Shown piece after piece: positions 46,098 through 56,740 of a DNA stretch of 64,000 nt. The stretch lies in contig OZ231127.1 of the NCBI GenBank assembly GCA_965153355.1, positions 82,088,001-82,152,000 of the forward strand, written 5' to 3'. The translations under genes were made by a program, and so were the position numbers. The notes below the pieces were generated by a model. That model saw only the letters and a list, made by a program, of their open reading frames with translations. It made no database searches and was not told the DNA's origin. Source of the DNA: Flaccisagitta enflata. Taxonomy: Eukaryota; Chaetognatha; Sagittoidea; Aphragmophora. Position 1 is the stretch's first letter, and the number at the start of each line of letters is the position of its first letter.

Positions 46098-46145
46098 CTC
46101 ACTCTCACTCTCACACTCACACTCACACTCACACTCACACTCACA

Positions 46146-46222
<77 letters not shown>
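46070..46222 (+). repeat. (CT)n/(CA)n compound microsatellite
   Basis: CT run, ACTCAC repeats, then a long CT run. Confidence 0.95.
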
Positions 46223-46223
<1 letters not shown>

Positions 46224-46419
46224 AACGAACAACAGAGTGAAAATAAATTTGGCGTGAAAGGTGATGAAAATGAAGAAAGATGTCAGAATCAGCCATTTTG
46301 TGCATTTCAATCGTTTGCGTGACCAATTGACTGACCGATTGACTTACCAACAAACAGACCGACAGACATAACCTCTTGTAAAAGTTGGATCGAAGGACCC
46401 ACTTAAATTTTAAGGGTTT

Positions 46420-47009
46420 TAACACCCCTCTTAAAATTAGGCGAACTGGGATCAGAACAAGTCTGAAAATGCTTTGTAAATCACTTATTAAGCGTTAAGG
46501 TAACTTTAAAATATGTAATTTCCGGCAGGGTTACAAAAAAATTGTCCAAAGAATGTCAACCAATGGCTCCGAATCTCTTCCTTTGATTGATATCATACTG
46601 CTGTATTTTTTATGAAAGTTCTAAATTGACCAGTGAAACCAACTTATTTGTCAATGGATTCAGCCGCTTCGCGGGGCTGTTCCTTTATCCCAATGCGTCA
46701 TCGTTGCTTGGTAGTTATCTAACAACTCGGGAATGGCAGTTTTTGCCCCACTCATATGGGAAAAAATGAGTAAGTTTATGCAGTCTCCTCTTTAGACGAT
46801 TTCTTGTCAAAATCGGTCAAAATCTTTTACCATATTATTGACATAGCACACAACTAGGGCCACACACTAGCGCGAATGGCCTATTTGGCCTCGGTTTGTG
46901 AAAATACTATGTTTTTGCTGTCTATGTGTCAAATTTCAGCCCTCTCAATGCATTTTTACCCTAGATTTTGATCTTTTTCCCAGTTCGTTTAATTTTGAGA
47001 GGGGTGATA
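46420..47009. mobile_element. MITE with TAACACCCCTC ends, copy 1
   Basis: TAACACCCCTCTTAAAATTA then GGCGAACTGG at the left; CCAGTTCGTTTAATTTTGAG then AGGGGTGATA at the right. Second copy at 52291-52868. No ORF. Confidence 0.75.
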
Positions 47010-47269
47010 AGTTAAATAGGGCTTCATAATAATACCTACAGGAGGAAATTCTGCTTTAAGGAGCCATGCACTACCGTGCGTTTCTCTAATTTGCATAATT
47101 GAGTGAAATCTTGCATTTTCCGTTGTGCTACAATCCGTTAAGCGCCGATATCCTAAGAAATGACTTTAGGTGGTTCTAAGAAAAGGTTATGGTGAGTTTA
47201 AAACGATTTCGAAAGATGAAAATTTTCCTTGTCACCTGACCGCCTGAAAAAAGATTCTACCTAAAGATT

Positions 47270-48025
47270 TTAGCATGCTAACCGGCCAAACCGGCCTACC
47301 ACCCAACCAGCCTACCAGCCGAAAAGTGAAAAACGTGCATAACTTCTGCATTTTTCAACTGATTTGGTTGAAACTTGGTATGTAGTCTCTAAATGGAAGG
47401 ACTCAACATATGTATTTGAATTGTAAAGATTTTAGCATGCTAACCGGCCAAACCGGCCTACCACCCAACCAGCCTACCAGCCGAAAAGTGAAAAACGTGC
47501 ATAACTTCTGCATTTTTCAACCTATTTGGTTAAAACTTGGTATGTAGTCTCTAAATGGAAGGACTCAACATATGTATTTGAATTGTAAAGATTTCAGCAT
47601 GCTAACCAGCCAAACCGGCCTACCACCCAACCAGCCTACCAGCCAAATAGTGAAAAATGTGCATAACTTCTGCATTTTTCAACCGATTTGGTTGAAACTT
47701 GGTATGTAGTCTCTGAATAGAAGGACTCAATATAAGTATTTGAATCGTGAAGATTTTAGCATGCTAACCGGCCAAACCGGCCTACCACCCAACTAGCCTA
47801 CCAGCCTTCAAGTGAAAAAAGTTCATAACTTTGGCGTTTTTCAACTGATTAGGTGTAAACTTGGTATGTTTTCTCCAAATGGAAGGACTCAACATATGTA
47901 TTTGATTTGTAAAGATTTTAGCATGCTAACCGGCCTACCACCCAACCAGCCTACCAGCCTACCACCTTAAAAGTGAAAAATGTGCATAACTTGATTATTT
48001 CTCAATCGATTTGGTTAAAATTTGG
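47270..48025 (+). repeat. 160-bp tandem repeat, about five copies
   Basis: Units begin TTTTAGCATGCTAACCGGCC and contain CCACCCAACCAGCCTACCAG and TTGAAACTTGGTATGTAGTC. The last copy is cut by the element at 48026 and resumes after 48635. Confidence 0.88.
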
Positions 48026-48635
48026 TACAGTACCTTCCGAGCAAACCCGGCTAAAACTGGAGGATTAATTTTTGTTACTTTAATTTTATTTCCCAAACTT
48101 TATTTTTTGTATCTAACTTAATTAAAAGATACTTAATTCCTTGAACATATTTGGCTGTCAAAGAAAATAACTCGTGAAATCAAAGTGCATGAAGACATCA
48201 ATATGGAGTGTTCTAACCCAGACCATTGGATTCAGCAGAAAATTTTACGTATCCTAGACTACAAGAACAGCTCAGTCAGATAATTATTTCAGGTTTTATG
48301 GCCATTTAAAGTTTTTAAGGACAATTGTCCTAAATTATTTTGAGACAATTGTCCTTAAAACAAAATAACTGTAAAACCTAAAATGATTTCTGAGCTATTC
48401 TTGTAGTCTAGAACAGTAGAAATTTTCTGCTGATCAATGGTCTGAATTAAGCATTCTATATTGATGTTTTCATGCACTTTGATTTCACAAGTTATTTTTT
48501 TTGACAGCCAAATATGTTCAAGGAAGTAAGTATCTTTTAATGAAGTTTAATATAAAAAAAAAGTTTGGGAAATGGAACTAAACTAACAAAAATTAATCCT
48601 CCAGTTTTAGCCGGGTTTGCTCGGAAGGTACTGTA
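48026..48635. mobile_element. 610-bp palindromic MITE, TACAGTACC ends
   Basis: TACAGTACCTTCCGAGCAAA is mirrored by TTTGCTCGGAAGGTACTGTA, and complementarity continues toward a central hairpin (GGACAATTGTCC). It is inserted at TA in the last unit of the 160-bp array. Confidence 0.88.
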
Positions 48636-48714
48636 TGTATACTCAAAATCAAATGGCTCAACCTATGTATATGAACAAAGCAGCTTATCTCTCAACCCCT
48701 ATTTGACCGCTATT

Positions 48715-49385
48715 TGACAAGATCATTTGACAACACTGTTTGACAACGGTATTTGACAACGGCGTTTGACAACACTACAACAACACCATTTGACAACGCC
48801 ATTTGACAACGCTGACAACATCGCCGTTCAACAACATTGCTGTTCAAAAACGCCGTTCGACAACATCGCCGTTTGACAACGCCGTTTGACAACGCCGTTC
48901 GACAACGCCGTTCGACAACGCCGTTCGACAACGCCGTTCGACAACGCCGTTCGACAACGCCGTTTGACAACGCCGTTCGACAACGCCGTTCGACAACGCC
49001 GTTCGACAACGCCGTTCGACAACGCCGTTCGACAACGCCGTTCGACAACGCCGTTTGACAACGCCGTTCGACAACGCCGTTTGACAACGCCGTTTGACAA
49101 CGCCGTTTGACAACGCCGTTCGACAACGCCGTTCGACAACGCCGTTTGACAACGCCGTTCGACAACGCCGTTCGACAACGCCGTTCGACAACGCCGTTCG
49201 ACAACGCCGTTCGACAACGCCGTTGGACAACGCCGTTGGACAACGCCGTTGGACAACGCTGTTGGACAACGCCGTTGGACAACGCCGTTGGACAACGCCG
49301 TTCGACAACGCCGTTGGACAACGCCGTTGGACAACGCCGTTGGACAACGCCGTTGGACAACACCGTTCGACAACGCTGTTGGACC
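48715..49385 (+). repeat. 13-bp minisatellite (ACAACGCCGTTCG)
   Basis: About 50 units with variants TTTG, TTCG and TTGG before ACAACGCCG. A 13-bp period puts three frames in rotation, which explains the overlapping open frames on both strands. Confidence 0.93.
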
Positions 49386-49489
49386 CCAGTCGCGGACCCA
49401 TACTCTTTCAAGATTTTTAGATACGTCTTCGCATATCTACTACTACTACTTTTACGAGCGTTTAATCTCTCTTTTTCTTGCAATCTCTC

Positions 49490-49562
49490 TTTCCTCCTTC
49501 CTTCCTTCCTTCCTTCTTTCCTTCCTTCCTTTCTTCCTTTCTTCCTTCCTTCCTTCCTTTCT
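49490..49562 (+). repeat. (TTCC)n microsatellite
   Basis: TTCC/TTTC repeats upstream of the next gene. Confidence 0.9.
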
Positions 49563-49694
49563 CTCTATCTTTCGCATAAACTGTTGACGAGCAATGCCTG
49601 TCTATATGACCACCTCGTGAAACCTAAACTCGAGCCACTTGCCATGCCTGCTCGAAAGCACTTTGTCATAACTTGATTTTTGTCCCTTTCAGCG

Positions 49695-50625
49695 ATGGAT
49701 TGCGCTGCGGCGGCCGCGAAGCGTCAAAAGATGGAATCTTCCTCTGGTGGTGGAGGAGCATCGTCTTCTTCTTCCAAGCCTCAACAACCACAACCACCAC
49801 CACCACCACCACCCGTCGGAATGGGTCGATCGGGAATCGTTCTTCTCCATATGAGATGCTCCACCAAAATCAAAGTCTGGCAAAACCGGAAGGCGTCCGT
49901 CAAGTTGCTCGATTTGACCAGTCAGGGAGGACTCATGAAGTACATGAATCTCGAGAGGGAGAAGAGGATATCCGAGGAAGTGAAGAGACAGGTATGAGTG
50001 GGATGTGACAGTTTCACTGGTGTGGGGAATGTGGCTGTTTAATTGGTGCGATTGTGAGGAAAGTTTGGGAATCTGGTTAATGTAAAAGGGAGGGGACAAA
50101 AAAACTTCAGCAGTCATGAAAATATTTAACAAGGTTAACGATGAAGCGAAGAAGAATTTCAGAAAGACAACTTTTACAAAGGAGCGACGGAAACAAAAAC
50201 ATTTGAAGGAAATTGCGAGTATAGAAAGAGATGGAACCCAGATGATTAATAGAAAAGAATAAGGAAGAAGAAACAGGGAATTGAAGGAGAAAGAAAGATG
50301 AAAAAAAAATGAAAAGAAAGATCTATGGAAAGAAAATTACGGAAAACGCGGAGAAGAAAAAAAAAGTGCAGCGAGTTGATACAAAACGCTTTTTTTCTCA
50401 CAGGCTGAGACGAACGCGTTCCTTCGTTGCGGCGAAGTGTTTTGGGTGACGGTAGAGGACAATCCCGATCCACGACACGCCACAGTCGTACTCAGATTCA
50501 CCTTCTTCCTCCAGAAAAAGCGAGATTACGTCATGTTCTACGACTTTTTGGAACACTACATTCCCAAGGTCTTTTTTCAACAGAACATTAGGATCGAATT
50601 CGTTATAATTGCTCGTGTAGGGTAG
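49695..50625 (+). CDS. Small two-exon gene of unknown function
   Basis: Exon 1 has acceptor TTTCAG at 49692 and ATG at 49695, ending 49991 (CAG, GTATGA donor); exon 2 starts at 50404 after CACAG. Both are phase 0. The N-terminus is low complexity (poly-Ala, Ser/Gly and a proline run) with KRQKM, a possible nuclear signal. Then comes an ordered-looking part: [76 protein letters not shown] and [17 protein letters not shown] do not recognise the family. The frame now stops at 50625 inside the element that starts at 50591; across the element, the frame would meet a stop four codons beyond the insertion. A weak donor at 50569 would allow further exons instead. Its transcript would converge on the PC4-like gene. 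Confidence 0.7.
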
Positions 50626-50698
50626 CGAAGGGTGGGAGGGGTGGGGGGGGGGGGGGGGTAAAAAAACCCCCCCGTCGCCCCACCCCTCCCACCCTTCG
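50626..50698. repeat. G-rich perfect hairpin
   Basis: CGAAGGGTGGGAGGGGTGGG is exactly mirrored after a poly-G, A-run and C-run loop (CCCACCCCTCCCACCCTTCG). The G runs could also form a quadruplex. It lies just inside the left end of the 4.2-kb element. Confidence 0.85.
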
Positions 50699-50759
50699 GT
50701 TGAATTTCCCCACCCCTCGCATCAACAGACTACCCCTACTTTCATTTGCCCACCCCACG

Positions 50760-50995
50760 ATGTCAATCTATTACTCCTACCCCTCGATCCACCCCTACCC
50801 CTCGATCCACCCCTACCGCTCGATCCACCCTTACCCCTCAATCCACCCTTACCCCTCAATCCACCCTTACCCCTCGATCCATCCTTACCCCTCGATCCAC
50901 CTTTACCCCTCGATCCACCCTTACCCCTCGATCCACCCCTACCCCTCGATCCACCCCTACCCCTCGATCCACCCCTACCCCTCGACCTGTCAATC
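50760..50995 (+). repeat. 18-bp C-rich minisatellite (CCCCTCGATCCACCCTTA)
   Basis: About 13 units; related to the array at 54500-54770 at the other end of the same element. Confidence 0.9.
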
Positions 50996-51068
50996 AAGAA
51001 ATCGATCATCCATCGATCCACCGTCATTTAACGTAGAATCACAGCTTCCATGTCTCATCATTTGATTG

Positions 51069-53401
51069 CTAATCGCTTTTCCTTTGGCGTCTTGAAGACT
51101 TCATTTGTGCCTCAACCACCTTAATTCGACGATCAATGTAGTCAACAGCTTTCACAAGTTTTCGCCAGGAATCCAAGTTGAGGATGATCCCACGCTCTCC
51201 TTTGAATTTCTTGTCCGCATCGAGGTAACACTTTCGCAAATCAATTTTGTCGATGAGCTGAATAAGAAATGAGCAAATGTCAAAATCTGCCAACTGCAAA
51301 GTGAAACACTGTCTGTGGCAAAGTGAGACTATAATCCTTTACCTAACACAGCCACTAACCCTAAACCCAACACAGCCGCTAACCCTAAACCCAACACAGC
51401 CCCTAACCCTAAACCCAACACAGCCCCTAACCCTAAACCCAACACAGTCCCTAACCCTAAATCCAACACAGCCCCTGACCCTAAACCCAACAGCCCCTAA
51501 CCCTAAACCCAACACAGCCCCTAACCCTAAACCAAACACAGCCTAACCCCAAACCCAACGGCCCTAACCCAGCCCCTAACCCTAAAGCCACAGGCCTAGC
51601 CTAAACCCAACAGCCCTAACCTAAACCCACAGCCCCGCCCTAAACCCCACACAGCCCCTGGCCCTAAACCCAACACACCCCTAGCCTAAACCCAACACAG
51701 CCCCTAACCCTAAACCCAATACAGCCCCTAACCCTAAACCCAACACAGCCCCTAACCTTAAACCCAACGCAGCCCCTAACCCTAAACCCAACACAGCCCC
51801 TAACCCTAAACCCAACACAGCCCCTAGCCCTAAACCCAACAGCCCCTAAACCTAAACCCAACACAGCCCCTAACCCTAAACCCAATAGCCCCTAACCCTA
51901 AACCCAACACAGCCCCTAACCCTAAACCCAACAAAGATTGTGGAAAGAAATGTGACACGCCATCTAAACCCAAACACCTGTTTGTCCTTTTGCGAGTGGC
52001 AAATGGAGAATTCTCCCGAATCGGAGAAAGATCGATTATTGACTCCGATGGCGTTGCTGACGTGAGATGGCTTGAATGGATGATGATGATTGGAGGATCC
52101 AACGCCGATTTTGCCCAGCGTCACGTTGCGAGACTGCGAGCGTGGTGGCGTGGCGCCATCCATGACGCCGCTGCCGGTGTTGGGAAATTTGACGACGCTA
52201 AACGCCAACGTGGATGTTAAGGACAAAACCCGAGAAGATCAATAATGAACGATAATGAATCAATGGAGAGGAACGATAATGAATGGTAACTAACACCTCT
52301 CACAAAATAAGGCGAACTGGGATCAGAAATTGTCCATATTTGCGCTTTTAAAGTCCAAAACAGGAGTCCAGGTTAATGATTTGATCAAAACATGTTATTT
52401 CCATGAGGGTGCTACAAAAAAAACTTCAAATATTGTCAACCAATAGCTGTAAATAGCCTAATGAAATGATTTCATGCAAATTTAGGTTAAGTTGAGCTTC
52501 AAGTTTGTTGCTAAAACCGTTACATTTGTCAAAGAGTTTTGATACTTTTTGCAGCTGTCAATGACTGTATTTTGGTACTGTTGACTCGTTATTGTCTATT
52601 TGTGGTACAGGAACCTGAGCATTAATTTATTTCTTGGTAAAATTTAAGGAGTTTTATATTATCTCATCATCAAAGATTTATTTGTTAAAATCTTTCACTG
52701 GATTTTTGGCATAAAACATCCTGAGAGCCACGCACTTTCCCTGGTACACGATTTTGCCCCGGATTGCGAAAATACTATATTTTAGCTCCCTCTGTGTCAA
52801 ATTTCAGCCCAGTGAATGCATTATTTCTATCAATTTTGCCAGTTCGTTTAATTATGTGAGAGGTGTTAGAAAGAGAAAAAAACAAGCACTCATTCATTCA
52901 ATTGTTTATTCATTCATTCATTCGTTCGTTCATTCATTTTTGTAGCGATTTTACAACTTTGTACCCAGCTAAAAGGATAGTAAAAGGATAATCATAGAAG
53001 ATGGCAATTGTCAACTTAGCCAAGAAATCAATCTTAGTGGAACATATACAATTTTATACATGTACACCTATGTTAGATTGAGGAAAAGAATGAGAACCAC
53101 GAGATTGGAAGGTCGAAGAGCGATATGAAAGTCAACTGGCGTGTATGTACCTGTCCCGGCGTTCGGTGCCGATGGGAGTCAGCGTAGCCTCTACTGGCCG
53201 TAGCGCCGCTGCAACCGACGCCGCTTTTTGATGCTGACGATGCGTCGTGACGGAAGCCAGAAGACATTTCCATCGAATCATTACGATTGGGAGAAAAGTG
53301 AAAACCGGGTCGCAGTCGCCTTGCGGGAGTGCCGTGAAATCGTGTTCTAAACAGTCTGGGTTGTCATCCGCGACGAACCCGCGTAATTTATCCGCAGCCA
53401 T
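51069..53401 (-). CDS. PC4 (SUB1) -like protein, three exons, 219 residues
   Basis: Minus-strand exons 53401-53151 (starts ATG, MAADKLRGF), 52197-51978 and 51257-51069, all GT-AG, phases 2 and 0, with no stop when joined. The last 60 residues (SICHSQKDKQ, LIDKIDLRKCYLDADKKF, GERGIILNLDSWRKLV, DYIDRRIKVVEAQ) align with the C-terminal single-strand-DNA-binding domain of transcriptional coactivator PC4, where the pattern is LIDIREY, GRKGISLNPEQW and DIDDAV. The N-terminal 150 residues are Ser/His-rich and not conserved. A basic tail (KSSRRQRKSD) ends the protein. PC4 binds melted DNA and works in transcription and repair. Intron 2 is filled by a telomere-like repeat, and intron 1 holds a MITE. 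The PC4 reading is inference from pattern; I could not test it by profile search. Confidence 0.65.
51345..51940. repeat. Telomere-like CCCTAA-containing minisatellite
   Basis: About 25 units of a 24-bp repeat, CCCTAACCCTAAACCCAACA then CAGC, in intron 2 of the PC4-like gene. CCCTAA is the complement of the metazoan telomere repeat TTAGGG, here mixed with CCCAACACAGC. The period is variable in 51540-51660. Confidence 0.88.
52291..52868. mobile_element. MITE with TAACACCTCTCAC ends, copy 2
   Basis: TAACACCTCTCACAAAATAA at the left; TTATGTGAGAGGTGTTA at the right. Same family as 46420-47009. It lies in intron 1 of the PC4-like gene. Confidence 0.8.
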
Positions 53402-53504
53402 CTAATCTATGCTAAGCAACTAAAAGGTCTGAAATAGAATAAACAAGTAAAAAGGAACAAGGCCATGTCTCAACGGATGTGTGCGCCTCAACGATTATGA
53501 ATGC

Positions 53505-53620
53505 ATGCATGAATGCATGCATGAATGCAGGAATGCATGCATGAATGCATGAATGTGCGTTATAAATTGAATGAATGAATGAATGAATGAATGAATGAGC
53601 GTTATGAATGAATGAATGAT
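53505..53620. repeat. GAATGCAT / GAATGAAT tandem repeats
   Basis: ATGCATGAATGCATGAATGC repeats followed by a GAAT run, upstream of the PC4-like start. Confidence 0.85.
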
Positions 53621-53687
53621 AAACCGAACGAATTTAGGCGCACGATAGATCTATATCTAGAACACCAAGAACGGAGAAATTTGAGAA

Positions 53688-53890
53688 AACAAGGCCGGAT
53701 ACACGGCTACCCCAGTCGCGTGCGGGTAGGCAGGGGCCTTAATTGAGGTCACTTCATCATTTGGGCAGGTGCAGTTAGGCCAGAGACCGCAAAAAAAAAA
53801 CAAAAAAAAAAGTAAAGTGTGACGGACAGACCGACGGTCGGACGGACCGACAAAGCAGGGTGTAGAGTCACGTAGCACGCGACTAAAAAA
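53688..53890 (+). mobile_element. Dispersed short element, copy 6
   Basis: AACAAGGCCGGATACACGGC to GTAGCACGCGACTAAAAA, with GGACAGACCGACGGTCGGAC inside. Nested in the 4.2-kb element. Confidence 0.8.
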
Positions 53891-53942
53891 CGGGCGAAGG
53901 ATAATCCATCTTGAGCGAAGATCACACGTCTCGAGCGAAGAA

Positions 53943-54389
53943 TACAGATTGCATGAAAATACAACGAGAGCAGTCGAGAGAAGTTGCCCAAATCTATAGC
54001 AGTACCCCCTACAGCCCATACAGAAAGTGGTATGAGGTCAAATAGGGTATCAATCAAATGCTTATGTTGATATCAGTGGCGCCATCGAGGCGATTTCTCA
54101 ATTTCCTCCTATTAACTGAGATACAGGCTGCAGAAGGGCTTACAACAGGTTATTTTCAACACTTTTCAAAACAGCAAATTTTGACCCTTAAAGGAGCTGT
54201 ATCTCATGAACTGAGATGAATCTTCCAAATCGCTCCGATGGCGCCACTTGTATTAACATAAGCTTTCGATTGGTACCCCACATGACCATACAGCACCTCC
54301 TGAATGGGCTGTAGGGGGTACTGCTAAGTCTGCTATAGATTGAAGTCACTCCTCTGGACTCCTCTCGTTGTATTTTCATTCAGTCTGTA
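53943..54389. mobile_element. Palindromic TACAGA/TCTGTA MITE, copy 1
   Basis: TACAGATTGCATGAAAATAC is mirrored by TATTTTCATTCAGTCTGTA. Interior GGCGCCATCGAGGCGATTT recurs inverted. Nested in the 4.2-kb element; copies 2 and 3 at 55434 and 56336. Confidence 0.8.
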
Positions 54390-54499
54390 ATTCCTCGTCT
54401 CGAGCGGAAAAGAGTCTTTAATCCCAAAGCGATATCCACCGGAAGATGTCGAGAGTGACCGCCATGACCTGAGAGTTAAAGAAATGACCAATGCCTTCC

Positions 54500-54770
54500 T
54501 TCCACCCGTTGACCCACCCTTACCCCTCGACCCACCCCTACCCCTCGACCCACCCCTACCCCTCGGCCCACCCATACCCCTCGGCCCACCCTACCCCTCA
54601 CCTTCCCCTCAGCCCACCCCTACCTACCCCTCGATCCACTTCCCACCCGTCGATTTAATTTCCCACCCCTCGACCTACCCCTCGGAATAAATTCCCACCC
54701 GTCGCTACCCCTACATAATTCCATCCACCCGTCGGATTTTGCCCACCCGTCGCTACCCCTCGCTACCCCA
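54500..54770 (+). repeat. C-rich minisatellite (CCCCTCGACCCACCCCTA)
   Basis: 18-bp units decaying toward CCCACCCGTCG near the right end of the 4.2-kb element. Confidence 0.88.
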
Positions 54771-55433
54771 CACGAGCACTTATAACGAATTTTAACCGAA
54801 CATTATTTATGGTGAATGAACTGAATTAATTCGCAAGCTTGATTTCCTTTCGGTCGTGTGCATGTGACTGTATATTGTATAACCCTCTTTGTCCGTCTAT
54901 CCGTTGGTCGAACTTGGTTATTACAGGCAGCAGAGGTGCCGTTTTGTCTGTGTAGCATGGTAACAATGCAACACGGTGGGCAATTGCCAGTGTGGAAGTT
55001 TTTCTGCAAAGGAATGTCAAAAAAGACAAAGAAAATAAGTCAACGGTTATACCCTAATGACTCTTGGCATAGTAAACGGTCTGTCTTTCGGAACTTGTCT
55101 GCAATATCAAGGGGAACGCCCCTGACATTGCCATCAGCAGCGGAAACAATGTTGCGACCAACTAAGGGGGAGGGAGGAAGAAAGAAAGAATTAAAGGAAC
55201 ACTATTTCAGCTATGGCTTCATACTCGACAAATTTCGCGACAGCTCCGGCGCGGGTAATTTTCCCTTCCTCAAAACTTGCCTTGGTAAAGGAGATCCTTT
55301 TTTGCATATTGCAGTTTTTTCGTACGCGCTGAAAAAAACATTCTGTGAACAAAAAAGAATCATTCTCAGCGTCAAATATTTCATTCTTCCTATGAGCAAA
55401 GAAAGGCCTCTTTCAACGATGCAAATCAGCAAG

Positions 55434-55840
55434 TACAGATTCAATGATAATACAATGAGAGGGGCAGCAAAATCACTAGCACCCCTACCCACAGCTTAGA
55501 TGGGTAATGTCACAATGACAATTAAGGTGGCAGCTGGAAGCTTATCCCAAAACAATTCCCGCCATCAAGGCGTTTTTTTAATTTCCTTCTTATTCCCTGG
55601 AAAATGGTCATAAAAGAGCCAAATCCAACACTTCTGAAAATGGCTTATTTTCACCCTAAAAAGAGCTGTATCTCAAAATCTAGGTCGAGATTACGAAATC
55701 GCCTTGATGACGGGAAATCTATTGGGATAAGCTATTGGCCACCACCTTTGATGCCCTTGTAGTATTGACCATTTGAGCTACAGGTAGGGGTGCTAGCGAT
55801 TTCGGCTGCCCCTCTCACTGTAATTTCATTGCTTCTGTAT
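55434..55840. mobile_element. Palindromic TACAGA/TCTGTA MITE, copy 2
   Basis: TACAGATTCAATGATAATAC, GAGAGGGGCAGC; right end TGTAATTTCATTGCTTCTGTA. About 407 bp. Confidence 0.85.
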
Positions 55841-56335
55841 TATTGTTAATTTCCAAAAAATCATTCAAATCCTAAGCACGATTGCGTCTTGTTTAAAGAG
55901 ATGATTATGACGAGAAAGTCAGTTGAAATCCGCCTCTCTGTCTTCCCTTAATGACAAAGTTTAAGGGGTGGTTTCGATCGCGATCCGCTCACCTCGGAAG
56001 GATCCGGGAGCCCTGGCCTGATTCTCGGCCCTCGTCAAGCGGCTTCAAAGCTGCCCTGAGTCCCACCCGGTCTTCACTACTCTCTCTAAGACTGCACGCG
56101 CACGAGCGGCTACCAGTATCTTAGTTCCATTGTTAGAATTAGGCCTGAGAAAATGTGGAGAGGGTCTAAAATGCCGCCCCCTAACAATGAACAGGTTGTT
56201 GACAAATAAGGAGAGGGGGGTTGTGGGAGGGGAAAGCATACCTACGTCCATAAATGTATGGCGCCGAATCTTAAAGGGCCGTCAGCAGCCTGTTTCAAGT
56301 CCGACAGAGCTCCAAGCCCAACACAATTTATTACT

Positions 56336-56740
56336 TACAGTCTCAATGATAATATAGTGAGAGGGGCAGCAAAATCGCTAGCACCCCTACCCACAGCCTG
56401 GATGGACAATATTACAGGGACAACTGAGGTACTGGTTTAGTGCTTATCCCAATACTATTCCCGCCATCGAGGCGTTTTTCAAATTTCCTCCTAGTTCTGA
56501 AGATATCGGTCATAAACTAGCTAAATCAACACCTTAGAAAATGGCTGATTTTTACCCTAAAAAGAGCCATATCTTGAAAACTAGGTTGAAAATACAAAAT
56601 CGCCTCGATGGCGGGAATTGAATTGGGACAAGTTGTTGGGCACTACCTTTATTGTCCATGTGGTAGTAACCATTTGAGCTGCAGGTAGGGGTGCTAGCGA
56701 TTTTGACTGCCCCTCTCACTGTAATATCATTGGATCTGTA
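56336..56740. mobile_element. Palindromic TACAGT/TCTGTA MITE, copy 3
   Basis: TACAGTCTCAATGATAATAT and GTGAGAGGGGCAG at the left; CTGCCCCTCTCACTGTAATA at the right. About 405 bp and very similar to copy 2. Confidence 0.85.

Larger units (their letters stand above)
50591..54797. mobile_element. 4.2-kb element with inverted ends and 8-bp target duplication, carrying a PC4-like gene
   Basis: The left end (ATTCGTTATAATTGCTCGTG, then TAGGGTAGCGA) matches the complement of the right end (ATTCGTTATAAGTGCTCGTG, then TGGGGTAGCGA) over about 50 bp with a few differences. Direct GAACATTA flanks it at 50583-50590 and 54798-54805, an 8-bp target duplication as made by hAT- or P-like elements. Inside, the ends are followed by C-rich minisatellites; the PC4-like gene and other nested short elements lie between. 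I see no transposase. It could be a non-autonomous element that captured a gene, or an unknown gene-carrying element. Confidence 0.7.

Noticed and set aside
48710-49676. Overlapping frames rich in RRCPTALSNGVV or TTPFDNAVRQRR
   Set aside because: Artefact of the 13-bp minisatellite, which stays open in all frames.
51345-51940. A true chromosome end
   Set aside because: Sequence continues for more than 12 kb on the right with intact genes and elements, and the repeat is a compound 24-bp unit, not pure CCCTAA.
54858-55499. 213-codon plus-strand frame
   Set aside because: No recognisable domain, and its C-terminus is encoded by a palindromic MITE.
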